DNA of 64,000 bases from an uncultured Desulfovibrionaceae bacterium. Lineage in GTDB: Bacteria > Desulfobacterota > Desulfovibrionia > Desulfovibrionales > Desulfovibrionaceae. The DNA lies in the NCBI GenBank assembly GCA_949299515.1, contig CASGAP010000012.1:124001-188000 (forward strand), in the 5' to 3' direction. Under the pieces are notes generated by a model that was not told the DNA's origin, ran no database searches, and saw only the letters and a list, made by a program, of their open reading frames with translations. Numbering within the stretch: the first letter of the stretch is position 1; each line of letters starts with the position of its first letter. The position numbers were made by a program, and so were the translations under genes. Below, piece by piece: positions 55,630 through 64,000 of the stretch.

Positions 55630-56682
55630 TTAGAAATTTACCTGAACACCTTCGGTGTCTTCATCGCTTCTCAGGGCAATGGAGCCGATCTGCCATGCTT
55701 TCATATTGGTTCCGTTCAGCATATCCAGAGCCTTTTGGACATTGTCCTTATCAACAATTAAAATGTAACCGATACCGCAGTTAAAAATCTGCAGCATTTC
55801 CGGCCAGGAAAGACTGCCCTGCTCCTTAAGCCAATTGAACACAGGCAAAATGTCCCAGGTGCCGAAGTCAATCACGGCTTTCACGGAATTGGTAAGCACA
55901 CGCGGAATATTATCGTAAAAACCGCCGCCCGTGACATGAACCATGCCTTTTATTTCCATTTCACGCATTACGGATTTCAGGCACTCCACATAAATAATGG
56001 TCGGCTCAAGCAAAACTTCGGCAAACGTTTTGTCCGTTCCGGGGAAAATATCGTCTTTCTTCGCACCGCTGGCAGCAAAAATTTTGCGCACCAGGCTGTA
56101 ACCGTTGGAATGAACGCCGGAAGACTGTATGCCGATAACGGCATCGCCGCTCTTTATTTTGGAACCGTCCACAAGCGCCTCATTATCGACAATGCCTACG
56201 CAAAAACCGGCCAAATCGTAATCTTCGCCGTCATACATACCCGGCATTTCCGCAGTTTCGCCGCCGAGCAGCGCACAGGAAGACTGACGGCAGCCTTCGG
56301 CAATGCCCGCAATTACAGTGTTGGCTTTTTCCACATCAAGCTTGCTGCAGGCGTAGTAATCAAGAAAAAACAACGGTTTTGCGCCCTGTACGAGAATATC
56401 GTTTACACTCATCGCAACAAGGTCGATGCCGACGGTATCATGTTTGTTAAATTCGAAAGCAAGCTTCAGCTTTGTGCCTACGCCGTCCGTGGAAGCAACC
56501 AAAATCGGGTCTTTCATGGAAGAAATATCCGGCCGGAAAAGACCGCCGAAACTGCCGATATTGCAAAGAACGCCGGTGGTATGCGTCGTGGCCACAATGG
56601 ATTTGATTTTGGAAACCAAATCATTGCCTGCCTCAATATTAACCCCTGCATCAGTATATACCTGTGAACGAGAAGAACTCAT
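55630..56682 (-). CDS. purM: phosphoribosylformylglycinamidine cyclo-ligase
   Basis: Closes the imidazole ring to AIR in purine synthesis. YTDAGVNIEAGNDLV, STDGVGTKLKLAFE, GGETAEMPGMY, HVTGGGFYDNIPRVL are PurM signatures. AAAGGAG 7 nt before MSSSRSQV decides the start, giving 350 residues; the frame opens nine codons earlier. No other pur gene is adjacent. Confidence 0.96.
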   Translation of the reverse strand: MSSSRSQVYTDAGVNIEAGNDLVSKIKSIVATTHTTGVLCNIGSFGGLFRPDISSMKDPILVASTDGVGTKLKLAFEFNKHDTVGIDLVAMSVNDILVQGAKPLFFLDYYACSKLDVEKANTVIAGIAEGCRQSSCALLGGETAEMPGMYDGEDYDLAGFCVGIVDNEALVDGSKIKSGDAVIGIQSSGVHSNGYSLVRKIFAASGAKKDDIFPGTDKTFAEVLLEPTIIYVECLKSVMREMEIKGMVHVTGGGFYDNIPRVLTNSVKAVIDFGTWDILPVFNWLKEQGSLSWPEMLQIFNCGIGYILIVDKDNVQKALDMLNGTNMKAWQIGSIALRSDEDTEGVQVNF

Positions 56683-56755
56683 CTGACACTCCTTTATTGT
56701 TATCTGCATATAACTAGCTTAAAAATTGCCTTTTGCCAAGTTCAATAATAACGGG

Positions 56756-57754
56756 TTAAAGCACCGCCGCGTTCATTATCAGGAAAAACATATATGCCCC
56801 GAAAAACAAATCTCCCGCAAACACCGCAAGAATACAGCTCTTTTTCTGCATGGGCACAGCCGCAAGGCAAAAGTTTTTTTTCAGCTTCAGGGAAAAAAGC
56901 ATATATAAAAACGGCACCAGCACACAAGCAAGCTGAACATAAAAATAAGCAGAAGCGGAAAAACCGCGCAGCAGCTGCTCAAGCGCAGGCTGAAACGGCA
57001 GCATATACCCGACAAGAAGCACAAGTCCCGCCGCAAAAGCAAAAAGCGAAAACACAAAAATCGCACGGCCGTATTTATTGAGCATAAACGCATAAAAATC
57101 CCTGCCGTAATCCATGGCATTTCTGCAGGCAAAACTTAACACGGCCACAAAATACAGGGCATACAAAAAAATAAACAGAAAAAGAAACAGCGCCGCCGCA
57201 TAAGCAAAAAACTGCACGGAAGAAAGCAGTGCATAGGCGTTGTCGGCAAAACTGCCGGCAGGAACGGCAAAAATTCTGCCGAGAAACTGCAGGCAATACT
57301 GTGAAAATGTATCGGCATTTTCCCCCGCCGCTACAGAAATCGCGGCAAGGTTTATCCACTGTGCGGCAAAAACCGCAACGGCAATGCCGCCCGCAGCGCT
57401 TATAACATACCAAAACAAAGATTTGGAAAATTTAACCGCGGCAAAACACAATACGGCTGCAGCGCACAGCCCGCCGGACAAAAGCAGCAAGGGCCTCAGC
57501 CCTATGCCCCACATACTGCCCGCGGCAAGAGCTAAGTCCGCACGGAACAATATGCCCTGCAGAAAATAATCGGTACAAAAAGCAATGCCGGCAAGCATAA
57601 GCAGGCAGGCGGAAAAAAGCTGAATCTGTTTTGCGGCTTTTGCAAACAAAGACCGCTTATACACTCCCTCGCATACCTTATAGCTGAACCCGACAATAGG
57701 CATAAGACAAAATGCGGCAACAAAGAAAAAAGAAACAAAACTGGCAAATTCCAT
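56756..57754 (-). CDS. multi-pass membrane protein of unknown function
   Basis: 332 residues from MEFASFVSFFF (AGGA 8 nt upstream), with about nine hydrophobic segments rich in Phe and Ala. I see no transporter or enzyme motif. Upstream of purM by 73 nt on the same strand, so possibly co-transcribed. Function not assigned. Confidence 0.75.
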   Translation of the reverse strand: MEFASFVSFFFVAAFCLMPIVGFSYKVCEGVYKRSLFAKAAKQIQLFSACLLMLAGIAFCTDYFLQGILFRADLALAAGSMWGIGLRPLLLLSGGLCAAAVLCFAAVKFSKSLFWYVISAAGGIAVAVFAAQWINLAAISVAAGENADTFSQYCLQFLGRIFAVPAGSFADNAYALLSSVQFFAYAAALFLFLFIFLYALYFVAVLSFACRNAMDYGRDFYAFMLNKYGRAIFVFSLFAFAAGLVLLVGYMLPFQPALEQLLRGFSASAYFYVQLACVLVPFLYMLFSLKLKKNFCLAAVPMQKKSCILAVFAGDLFFGAYMFFLIMNAAVL

Positions 57755-57842
57755 GATACTGTCCTGAATTTTTTTTGTAAATATATATAAACCGAGTATA
57801 ATGAGCAAGCAAAAATAAAAGAATTTTAACTTAAATCAATTC

Positions 57843-57871
57843 TTGAAAGTTTAGCATAAAGTGCGTATGCT
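57843..57871 (+). promoter_or_regulatory. promoter of the AsmA-like gene
   Basis: TTGAAA (57843-57848), 17-nt spacer, TATGCT (57866-57871), 29 nt before the GTG start at 57901. Confidence 0.7.
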
Positions 57872-57900
57872 ACGGGCATATCCTAAAAATTGGAAAACAC

Positions 57901-60900
57901 GTGCGAAAAGTTTCTCTGGGTTTTTTATTTCTCATACTTTGGATGCTGGCTGTATCGACAGGGCTGTATCTCTATATTTTTCATCTTCAGCCGACCAAAC
58001 TGGGCAATACCGTTTCTTCCTACCTGAAAGAAAAGACACAGCTTGAATTCAATATCGAAAGCATCGGACTTTCCTTCACTCCGTCGCCTGCCATTGTTGT
58101 AAACAATGCACAATTTTACGATACATCTTTAAATACTTCCATTTCCGTAAAAAAATTGGAAGGGGTGCTCAGCTGGCGTTCCCTGTTCATGCTGAAACCA
58201 GTTTTAAAACGCCTGAACGTGGATACACCCGTCGTGCATCTGGTTTTGCCCGAAAAAAAAGCCAACCTCAATCAAAAGCAGCAGACCAATATAGAAGACA
58301 TTTCCAAAGAACTTGCGGAAATTATGTACAGCCGCCTGCAGGAATTTTCCATACCGCATTATTTCACCAGCCTGCAGATCAGCGTATCCGATGCCAGAGG
58401 CGAAATAGCAGTCCCGCAGTCCGGCATTCTCTGCTATTTTGAAAACTTCAGCGTCAACGCCAAAGCCCCCGACATTATCGACGGCTATGCAGACCTGCAG
58501 ATAGGACGGCTGGACATTGTATACGAAAATTCCCCGCTGCTGCAGCTGACAGACTCAAAAATTCAGGCAGCAAACATTTCCTATAATCCGCGAACCTATT
58601 CCGGAAGCCTGCTCATGGAAACCAACATACAGGCTGCCTCCCTGCAGCGATTTTATGATAAGCCCATTAATCCTGCCTATACCTTTTTCCCCATGCCCAA
58701 GCCAAGCTTTATCAAACTGAACACGGATTTCAGCATAGCGATACGCAGCAGAGAAACAAAACTTTCCGGCACGCTCGAAAATAAAACTCTTCTGCCCATG
58801 AACGGGTATGCGGTTCCGATTGAACTTCACGTCCCCTTTGCCCTTACAAGCACATTTGAGAAAAAAAACGACAGTTCGCTGCATTTTCCGGAAAACGGCA
58901 AAACTGCCGATCCCTATAAAGACGCCTTTTTAAAAGAAAACCAATTAAGCGCCTATGCCCTTTCCCTGCCCGGATTTTATATTAATGAAATAACAATAAC
59001 CAATGCCAAAATAAAAGCAGATGCGGACAGTTTGGATTTTACCGGCGCGGTAACCGGACTTTATCCGCCGAACCCTCTTATTTTCGGAACGGCAAAAGTA
59101 CACAAATTCAGTCTGCCGCGCTGGATAGGCCCCACCAGAAACATGAGTGCGGGGCTGTACAACGCCCTAGACCGCATACAGGCGGAAATCGAAGTATTCT
59201 GCACCCTTAAAGGCGTATATTCCCCAAAACTCAAAGCAAAAGTCCTGAACTATGCCGTGGAAGGCAAAAGCGTCACGGCAAACTTTCTCAATCCTGACAT
59301 CTGTTTTGATTTAAACCTTATTCCCGCCGGCAATGCTCCCATTGATTTAAATCCGCTTTTTCCGGAAATTAATGGAAAAAGCACGCAAAAAGTCCAGCTG
59401 CCCCCGCCTGCCGTGGTCGTTTCCGATAAGCAAAACGGCAAACAGGAACAAAACAGCATTTCCGTTGCCTATCACATCAATATCAGCGTTCCCGAATCCG
59501 CCCATATTTGGAAAATCGACTGCTCAGACGTCAGCGTGCTTGTAGCTCCGGACAAAAACAATACCCCAAGTATTGCCGTGGACGTAAACAATCTTTATAC
59601 AGGCAAAGCAAAAGCGCTTGCCCTTCTCAATTCAAGCAAAAAACACAAAATTACCGCACAAATCCACTCCGTGCTGCTGGAAGCTCCTTTGCGCAGCATT
59701 ATGGGCTATACCGCCGCCACGGGCCATGCCGACGCCGACATTACCCTGTTCCTTGACGGCTCAAACATGGAAGAAATTCTTAATTCTCTGGAAATAAACG
59801 CAAATGCGGCAATTACCGACGGCGCCCTTCATTCTAAGCAGCAACTGCTTACCAAATTCACCAGACTGTATGCCGCCGCAAACGTAAAAACCGTGCCTTT
59901 CAAAGCCCAAAAGGCCATGCCCAAAACATTCTCTCTCTTTGGCAGCTGGAACTTTGAAGGCGATTTCCCGGCTTATTCCGCAAAACTTTCTTCCAAAAAA
60001 TCAAGCATACAGTTCAGTACGGAAAACGGCCAGCCCACTGCACGCTCCCCCCAACCCACAACCATTTTGCTTACGGAAAAAAACACTAAAGCCACAATAC
60101 TGAACGGAACGGGAGATCTTGGTTTTCAGCTTGCCGGCAATGCCGTTTCTTTAAAAAACTACAAAGGTATGCTCAGGCACTCCAAACTGATAGCCGATGT
60201 GCAGTTTGAAGAAAATAATAAAAGCACTTTCAGCGGAAACCTTTATTTTCAGCATTTTGATTTAAGCGATTACCTCAAAAGCGACACAAAAAAAACTCCC
60301 GAAGACAAAGACCTGCCTCTGGATTTTATCTGCGACAACGATATAGATTTTAAAATCAAAGCGGACAAACTGACTTTTTACGATATCACGACACGCAATT
60401 TTACGGGCAACATAAAAATCAAAGACAGCAAAATAAGCATAAACAACCTGAAAACAAATTCAAAAAACGGAATTATTCAAGCACTGCTTGAAGGTTCCGT
60501 CACTAAAAACAAACAAAAATATACCATGCAGACACTTTTTAAAATGAAAGCCGATAATATAGATATGCTGAACATAACCAAAATGCGCAAACAAAAAACA
60601 CTTATGGCCGGTACGGGCAATATTGCCATTCAGGGCAATGCCCTGCTCAGCAAAAGTTCGGACATTTTCAAAACCATGAATGCCGACTGGAGCATGAGCT
60701 TTGTCAACGGATATTTTCAAAGCGCAAAAGAAAACTCCGCCAGCCGGCAGTCCGCAGGCAAAAACCATTTTAACAATTTAAGCGCCAGCGGTACGGTGAA
60801 AAACGGCATTGCCGAAACCCACAACATCATCCTGCACGGCAACGGACTTGACATTCTTGCAGGCGGTACCGTCAATCTGGTTACAGAAAAAATAAACGCA

Positions 60901-61089
60901 TACGCAAAAGCCAATTATCTCGGTTTTTCCGATATACCCATTACCATTACGGGAACAATCGACAAACCGGAATACGAAGTAAAAGTGCTGAATGCCGTTT
61001 CCAAAACCATAGGCAATATCGGCACAGGCATTTTTGACGTATTTTCCAGCGTCATAATCCAACCGTTTAAATTCTTCATGCAGCAATAA
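57901..61089 (+). CDS. AsmA-family (YhdP/TamB-like) envelope protein
   Basis: 1062 residues beginning at GTG (TTGGA upstream). One N-terminal membrane helix (about 5-27), then a long beta-rich periplasmic region with AsmA-type starts (LEFNIESIGLSFTPSPAIVVNNAQFYD, SVKKLEGVLSWRSLFMLKP) and a C-terminal AsmA-like repeat (GTVNLVTEKINAYAKANYLG, ITITGTIDKPEYEVKV). Proteins of this group bridge the envelope and move or hold phospholipids; that role is inferred from the family. Confidence 0.85.
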   Translation: MRKVSLGFLFLILWMLAVSTGLYLYIFHLQPTKLGNTVSSYLKEKTQLEFNIESIGLSFTPSPAIVVNNAQFYDTSLNTSISVKKLEGVLSWRSLFMLKPVLKRLNVDTPVVHLVLPEKKANLNQKQQTNIEDISKELAEIMYSRLQEFSIPHYFTSLQISVSDARGEIAVPQSGILCYFENFSVNAKAPDIIDGYADLQIGRLDIVYENSPLLQLTDSKIQAANISYNPRTYSGSLLMETNIQAASLQRFYDKPINPAYTFFPMPKPSFIKLNTDFSIAIRSRETKLSGTLENKTLLPMNGYAVPIELHVPFALTSTFEKKNDSSLHFPENGKTADPYKDAFLKENQLSAYALSLPGFYINEITITNAKIKADADSLDFTGAVTGLYPPNPLIFGTAKVHKFSLPRWIGPTRNMSAGLYNALDRIQAEIEVFCTLKGVYSPKLKAKVLNYAVEGKSVTANFLNPDICFDLNLIPAGNAPIDLNPLFPEINGKSTQKVQLPPPAVVVSDKQNGKQEQNSISVAYHINISVPESAHIWKIDCSDVSVLVAPDKNNTPSIAVDVNNLYTGKAKALALLNSSKKHKITAQIHSVLLEAPLRSIMGYTAATGHADADITLFLDGSNMEEILNSLEINANAAITDGALHSKQQLLTKFTRLYAAANVKTVPFKAQKAMPKTFSLFGSWNFEGDFPAYSAKLSSKKSSIQFSTENGQPTARSPQPTTILLTEKNTKATILNGTGDLGFQLAGNAVSLKNYKGMLRHSKLIADVQFEENNKSTFSGNLYFQHFDLSDYLKSDTKKTPEDKDLPLDFICDNDIDFKIKADKLTFYDITTRNFTGNIKIKDSKISINNLKTNSKNGIIQALLEGSVTKNKQKYTMQTLFKMKADNIDMLNITKMRKQKTLMAGTGNIAIQGNALLSKSSDIFKTMNADWSMSFVNGYFQSAKENSASRQSAGKNHFNNLSASGTVKNGIAETHNIILHGNGLDILAGGTVNLVTEKINAYAKANYLGFSDIPITITGTIDKPEYEVKVLNAVSKTIGNIGTGIFDVFSSVIIQPFKFFMQQ

Positions 61090-61160
61090 CAGAAAATTAA
61101 CTTGCATATTTTTTATAAGTGGTTAAATTTAAGAGAACTAACCTACAATAAGGGGACATT

Positions 61161-62063
61161 ATGAAATTAAAAAAAGCATTAGGAATGTTTGCCATAGTTT
61201 TATCGCTTTCCGCGTTCGGAACATTTTCCATGCCTGACGACGCAGACGCAAGACGTTTCGGTTCCAGCCGCTCCATCGGCAGAACCACAACGGTTAAACC
61301 CTCCGCACCTGCAGGCGTAACCAGCTCACAGCAGCAGAATTTCCAGCAGCAAAGAGGAATAAACAATAATGCCGGTGCAGCAACAATGAACCGCGGCGGT
61401 ATGTTCGGCGGCCTTTTGGGCGGTCTGCTTGCAGGAAGCCTTTTAGGTTCCCTGCTCATGGGCGGCGGCTTTGCGGGCGGCGGACTTTTGGACATTGTTA
61501 TCATCGGCCTGCTTGTTTACTTCGGCCTTAAATTTTTCCGCAGCCGCAGACAGCAAAACGAAAACCAAAATTATACAAACGAATACAGATCAACCTATCA
61601 AAATCCCTCTTCTGCCGATACGGGCTATACGGCAGGCAGCGCATGGGACAATCTGCGGTCAGAACGCGTACAGCCGCAGACAGCCTCTGCCGATGTTCCT
61701 GCCGGTTTTGATACGGAAGAATTTCTTGCAGGAGCCAAAAAACTTTACGTGCGTATGCAAGAATCCTGGGATATGCGCGATATCGACGACATCAAGCAAT
61801 TTACTTCCCCTATCATGCACAAAGACATCGAAGAACAGTTCAAGGAAGATCCCAATCCTTCCAAAACCCAGCTTCTGCTCATCAACGCCAGCGTGCTGGA
61901 AGTAAAAGAAGAAGGCGATTTTGAACAGGTTGTCGTGCTGTTCGATGTTCTTATGAAAGAACAGGAAAATCCCGACAACGAACAAGTCAAGGAAATCTGG
62001 AACTTCTCCCGCGACAAAACCCATAACGGCTCATGGATGCTTGACGGCATACAGCAAGTATAG
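61161..62063 (+). CDS. Tim44-like domain protein
   Basis: 300 residues: N-terminal hydrophobic signal or anchor (1-22), a DDADARRFGSSRSIGRT segment, a Gly/Leu/Met-rich membrane segment at about 80-123 (GGLLGGLLAGSLLGSLLMGGG, then LLDIVIIGLLVYFGLKFF), and a C-terminal Tim44-like domain from about 180 (FDTEEFLAGAKKLYVRMQESWDMRDIDDIKQFTS). Bacterial members are membrane proteins of uncertain role. AGGGGA precedes the ATG. Confidence 0.88.
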   Translation: MKLKKALGMFAIVLSLSAFGTFSMPDDADARRFGSSRSIGRTTTVKPSAPAGVTSSQQQNFQQQRGINNNAGAATMNRGGMFGGLLGGLLAGSLLGSLLMGGGFAGGGLLDIVIIGLLVYFGLKFFRSRRQQNENQNYTNEYRSTYQNPSSADTGYTAGSAWDNLRSERVQPQTASADVPAGFDTEEFLAGAKKLYVRMQESWDMRDIDDIKQFTSPIMHKDIEEQFKEDPNPSKTQLLLINASVLEVKEEGDFEQVVVLFDVLMKEQENPDNEQVKEIWNFSRDKTHNGSWMLDGIQQV

Positions 62064-62079
62064 GGTGTGTTTATAAATT

Positions 62080-62252
62080 TTTTCCGGGGGAAATAATTGC
62101 GTTGCCGTCCATTTGCGTAAGGTTCGCAAGCTCACTAGCGCAAACTACTTGTCGCCTTTGGGTGGCTCCCCCGGTTCCCTCATGACACGGCATTTGCGGA
62201 ACATTGCCGGATTTTTCGGCTTCACCCCGCAAATACCGCGGATTAAGATGAC
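62080..62252. repeat. structured intergenic repeat, copy 3 (long form)
   Basis: Starts 17 bases after the Tim44-like stop. Outer stem CCGGGGGA (62084-62091) pairs with TCCCCCGG (62167-62174), enclosing an ATTTGCG/CGCAAAC hairpin and a GCC-TTTGGGT-GGC hairpin; a second hairpin follows with arms CATTTGCGG and CCGCAAATA around ATTTTT. Closely matches the copy near 42250 in the first half and the copy near 972 in the second half. Confidence 0.75.
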
Positions 62253-62261
62253 AACATATTC

Positions 62262-62288
62262 AGGCAGTTTCAAAAACTGCCTTTTTTT
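62262..62288 (+). terminator. terminator after the Tim44-like gene and repeat
   Basis: AGGCAGTTT-CAA-AAACTGCCT stem followed by TTTTTT. As with pgl, the terminator lies beyond the repeat, so the repeat is expected in the 3' untranslated region. Confidence 0.85.
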
Positions 62289-62357
62289 ATATCTTTGGTG
62301 TTGCCTTTAGCCTGCTTTCAAGGTAAAAAAGAACAGATTTATTGATAAGGAACACCA

Positions 62358-63167
62358 ATGGACAACAGAGCAATAGGCATTTTTGATTCCGGCGTCGGCG
62401 GCCTGACAGTTTTAAAAGCCCTGCTGCAGGAATTGCCCCGCGAACATTACATTTACCTCGGCGATACGGCACGGCTGCCTTACGGCACCAAAAGCAGGGA
62501 AACCATTATCCGCTATGCCCTGCAGTGCACGGAAAAACTCATGGAATACGAATTAAAAATGCTTATTGTGGCCTGCAATACCGTAAGTTCCGTTGCCCTT
62601 CCCGCCATAAAAGAAAAATATCCGCATATTCAGATCGTCGGCGTGGTGGAACCGGGAGCCGAAGCTGCCTGCAAAAGCACGAAAAATAACCATATCGCGG
62701 TACTCGGCACTGAATCGACCATAAAGGGCAAAGCCTACGACAAAGCCATTCTTGCCATAAACCCCCATGCCGTTATTACGGGCAAAGCCTGCCCGCTTTT
62801 TGTCGGCATGGCAGAAGAAGGAATTTTGGAAGGACATCTGGCAGAGGAAATGGCAAAACATTATTTAAAAGACATTTTGCGGCAGGAACATATTCCCGAT
62901 ACCATTGTACTCGGCTGTACCCATTTTCCGCTGCTTAAAAATGCCATACAAAACGTGATCGGCAAAAATATCAATCTCGTGGATTCCGCCCAAACGACAG
63001 CCAAAAAAGTCTGCTCCCTGCTGGACGGAACAGCTGCCGCCTGTACTTCCCCGTCAGGCTCCATTCATTTTCTCACCACTGACGACATAGCCAAATTTAA
63101 AGCCGTGGGCGAGCCGTTCCTTGGTTTTTCGCTGGACAGCAGCCATGTGGAATTAGTGGATTTATAA
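62358..63167 (+). CDS. murI: glutamate racemase
   Basis: Makes D-glutamate for peptidoglycan. GIFDSGVGGLTVLKAL (Asp10, Ser11), VACNTVSS with Cys73 and VLGCTHFPLL with Cys187, the two catalytic cysteines. 269 residues. AAGGAA precedes the ATG. The stop and the truA start share bases (TAATG). Confidence 0.96.
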   Translation: MDNRAIGIFDSGVGGLTVLKALLQELPREHYIYLGDTARLPYGTKSRETIIRYALQCTEKLMEYELKMLIVACNTVSSVALPAIKEKYPHIQIVGVVEPGAEAACKSTKNNHIAVLGTESTIKGKAYDKAILAINPHAVITGKACPLFVGMAEEGILEGHLAEEMAKHYLKDILRQEHIPDTIVLGCTHFPLLKNAIQNVIGKNINLVDSAQTTAKKVCSLLDGTAAACTSPSGSIHFLTTDDIAKFKAVGEPFLGFSLDSSHVELVDL

Positions 63168-63949
63168 TGCCGAGATTACGACTGACCATTGCCTACGCAG
63201 GCACCAACTATAACGGCTGGCAGCGCCAAATTCAGGACTGCGGAGAACTGCCGACAATCCAGGGCATTGTTGAAAAAGAAATTTCGCGTATCTGCTGCAA
63301 AAAAATTTATCTTCAGGGCTGCGGCCGTACCGATACCGGCGTGCACGCCGACTGCCAGACAACGCACTGCGACATTCCCGAAGACAAAACCGGACTGAAC
63401 TGGCAGCTGGCGCTGAACACTTCTCTGCCCTTTGACATACGCATAAAAAACTATGCCATTGTCAGCGACGATTTCCACGCTCTTTTTGATGTGGAAAAAA
63501 AAGGCTACACCTACAGCCTGTGGCTTGACCGTTCTTTTGTGCCGCCCAAACTCTACCCGTTCACATGGGCCTGCGGCAAACTGGATTTGGACAAAATTGA
63601 CGAGTCCATTCCTTATCTTCTCGGCGAGCACGATTTTGCCTTTATGCAGAATCAGGGCACGGTTTTAAAATCGACAGTCCGCACGGTATACGAAATTTAC
63701 CGCAGCGATTACGCACGGCAAATCCAAACGGAACCCGAAAATCACGAACTGAAAATTACCTTTGTTGCCAACGGTTTTTTAAAACAAATGGTCAGAAACC
63801 TTACGGGACTGCTTGTAGCTTGCGGCAGAGGCAGAATTAACCCGAAAGACATTCCTGTGCTTATCGAATCCAAAGACAGAAGAAAATCACCGCCCACGGC
63901 GCCCGCCCAGGGACTGACCATGACGCATATTTGGTATAAAAATGAATAA
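63167..63949 (+). CDS. truA: tRNA pseudouridine(38-40) synthase TruA
   Basis: Isomerises uridines 38-40 in the tRNA anticodon arm. LTIAYAGTNYNGWQRQ at the N-terminus, CGRTDTGVHA with catalytic Asp56, and FLKQMVRNLTGLLVACGRGRI. 260 residues. Coupled to murI by a 1-nt overlap. Confidence 0.96.
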   Translation: MPRLRLTIAYAGTNYNGWQRQIQDCGELPTIQGIVEKEISRICCKKIYLQGCGRTDTGVHADCQTTHCDIPEDKTGLNWQLALNTSLPFDIRIKNYAIVSDDFHALFDVEKKGYTYSLWLDRSFVPPKLYPFTWACGKLDLDKIDESIPYLLGEHDFAFMQNQGTVLKSTVRTVYEIYRSDYARQIQTEPENHELKITFVANGFLKQMVRNLTGLLVACGRGRINPKDIPVLIESKDRRKSPPTAPAQGLTMTHIWYKNE

Positions 63950-64000
63950 AACAGAACACATATGTATTCAGGCAGATGAAAATCAGCGCCTTGATTACTG
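63942..64000 (+). CDS. probable RluA-type pseudouridine synthase, N-terminus only
   Basis: An ATG overlapping the last 8 nt of truA opens a frame MNKTEHICIQADENQRLDY, whose ENQRLD resembles the S4-domain start of RluA-family pseudouridine synthases (GxRLD). Only 19 codons are visible and there is no strong ribosome site, so this is tentative. Confidence 0.45.
   Translation, partial: MNKTEHICIQADENQRLDY

Overview
The window reads as a dense, low-to-mid GC chromosomal segment of a Desulfovibrionaceae-like deltaproteobacterium (Desulfobacterota). This rests on gene content and order: a partial F-ATPase operon (b', b, delta, alpha, gamma, beta, epsilon; no a or c subunit) next to a bactofilin and the mre/rod wall-elongation cluster, a HemA/HemX-like/siroheme set, an anaerobic CbiK chelatase, and the yceD-rpmF-plsX-fabH-fabG-acpP-fabF-glyA block. 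The base composition is lower than in most free-living Desulfovibrio and suggests a host-associated, low-GC member of the family; that is inference from composition only. No tRNA, rRNA, CRISPR array, insertion sequence or prophage was recognised.

Layout: 1-804 lipoate genes (lipB, start of lipA). 1319-7144 ATP synthase. 7247-13051 bactofilin, rodA, PBP2, mreD, mreC, mreB. 13127-16225 metG and ricT. 16406-18497 a PAS/degenerate GGDEF protein and a methyltransferase with a zinc-ribbon tail. 18543-21386 tetrapyrrole genes. 21475-27273 a small acidic protein, nadK, tyrS, membrane proteins, trmJ-like and a family 9 glycosyltransferase. 27281-30446 pdxT-pdxS divergent from a MocR regulator (probable PdxR). 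30501-33582 GNAT, EttA, an orphan amino-acid ABC ATPase. 33787-41427 a sigma-54 activator, a large exported TPR protein, pth, rho and a membrane protein. 41486-45258 pgl, pyrG, a PurQ-type glutaminase. 45357-46338 an AT-rich glycosyltransferase interrupted at a (TA)7 tract. 46399-52979 glyA and the fatty-acid block. 53088-57754 aminotransferase, cbiK, DUF523, purM, membrane protein. 57901-64000 AsmA-like, Tim44-like, murI, truA and the start of a likely RluA-type gene.

Most genes are housekeeping: envelope growth (mre/rod, plsX/fab, murI), energy (ATP synthase), nucleotides (pyrG, purM, purQ), cofactors (PLP, siroheme/heme, NADP, lipoate) and translation. The unusual material is small and lies between or inside these: (i) a family of modular, structured intergenic repeats (three copies, with base changes that keep the stems paired); (ii) the (TA)7 tract whose length decides whether a glycosyltransferase is full length; (iii) a PdxR-like regulator whose PLP lysine position holds glutamate; (iv) two candidate leaderless mRNAs with identical promoter-to-ATG spacing; (v) two genes (nadK, DUF523) whose start codons lie just after terminator-like hairpins without a Shine-Dalgarno site.
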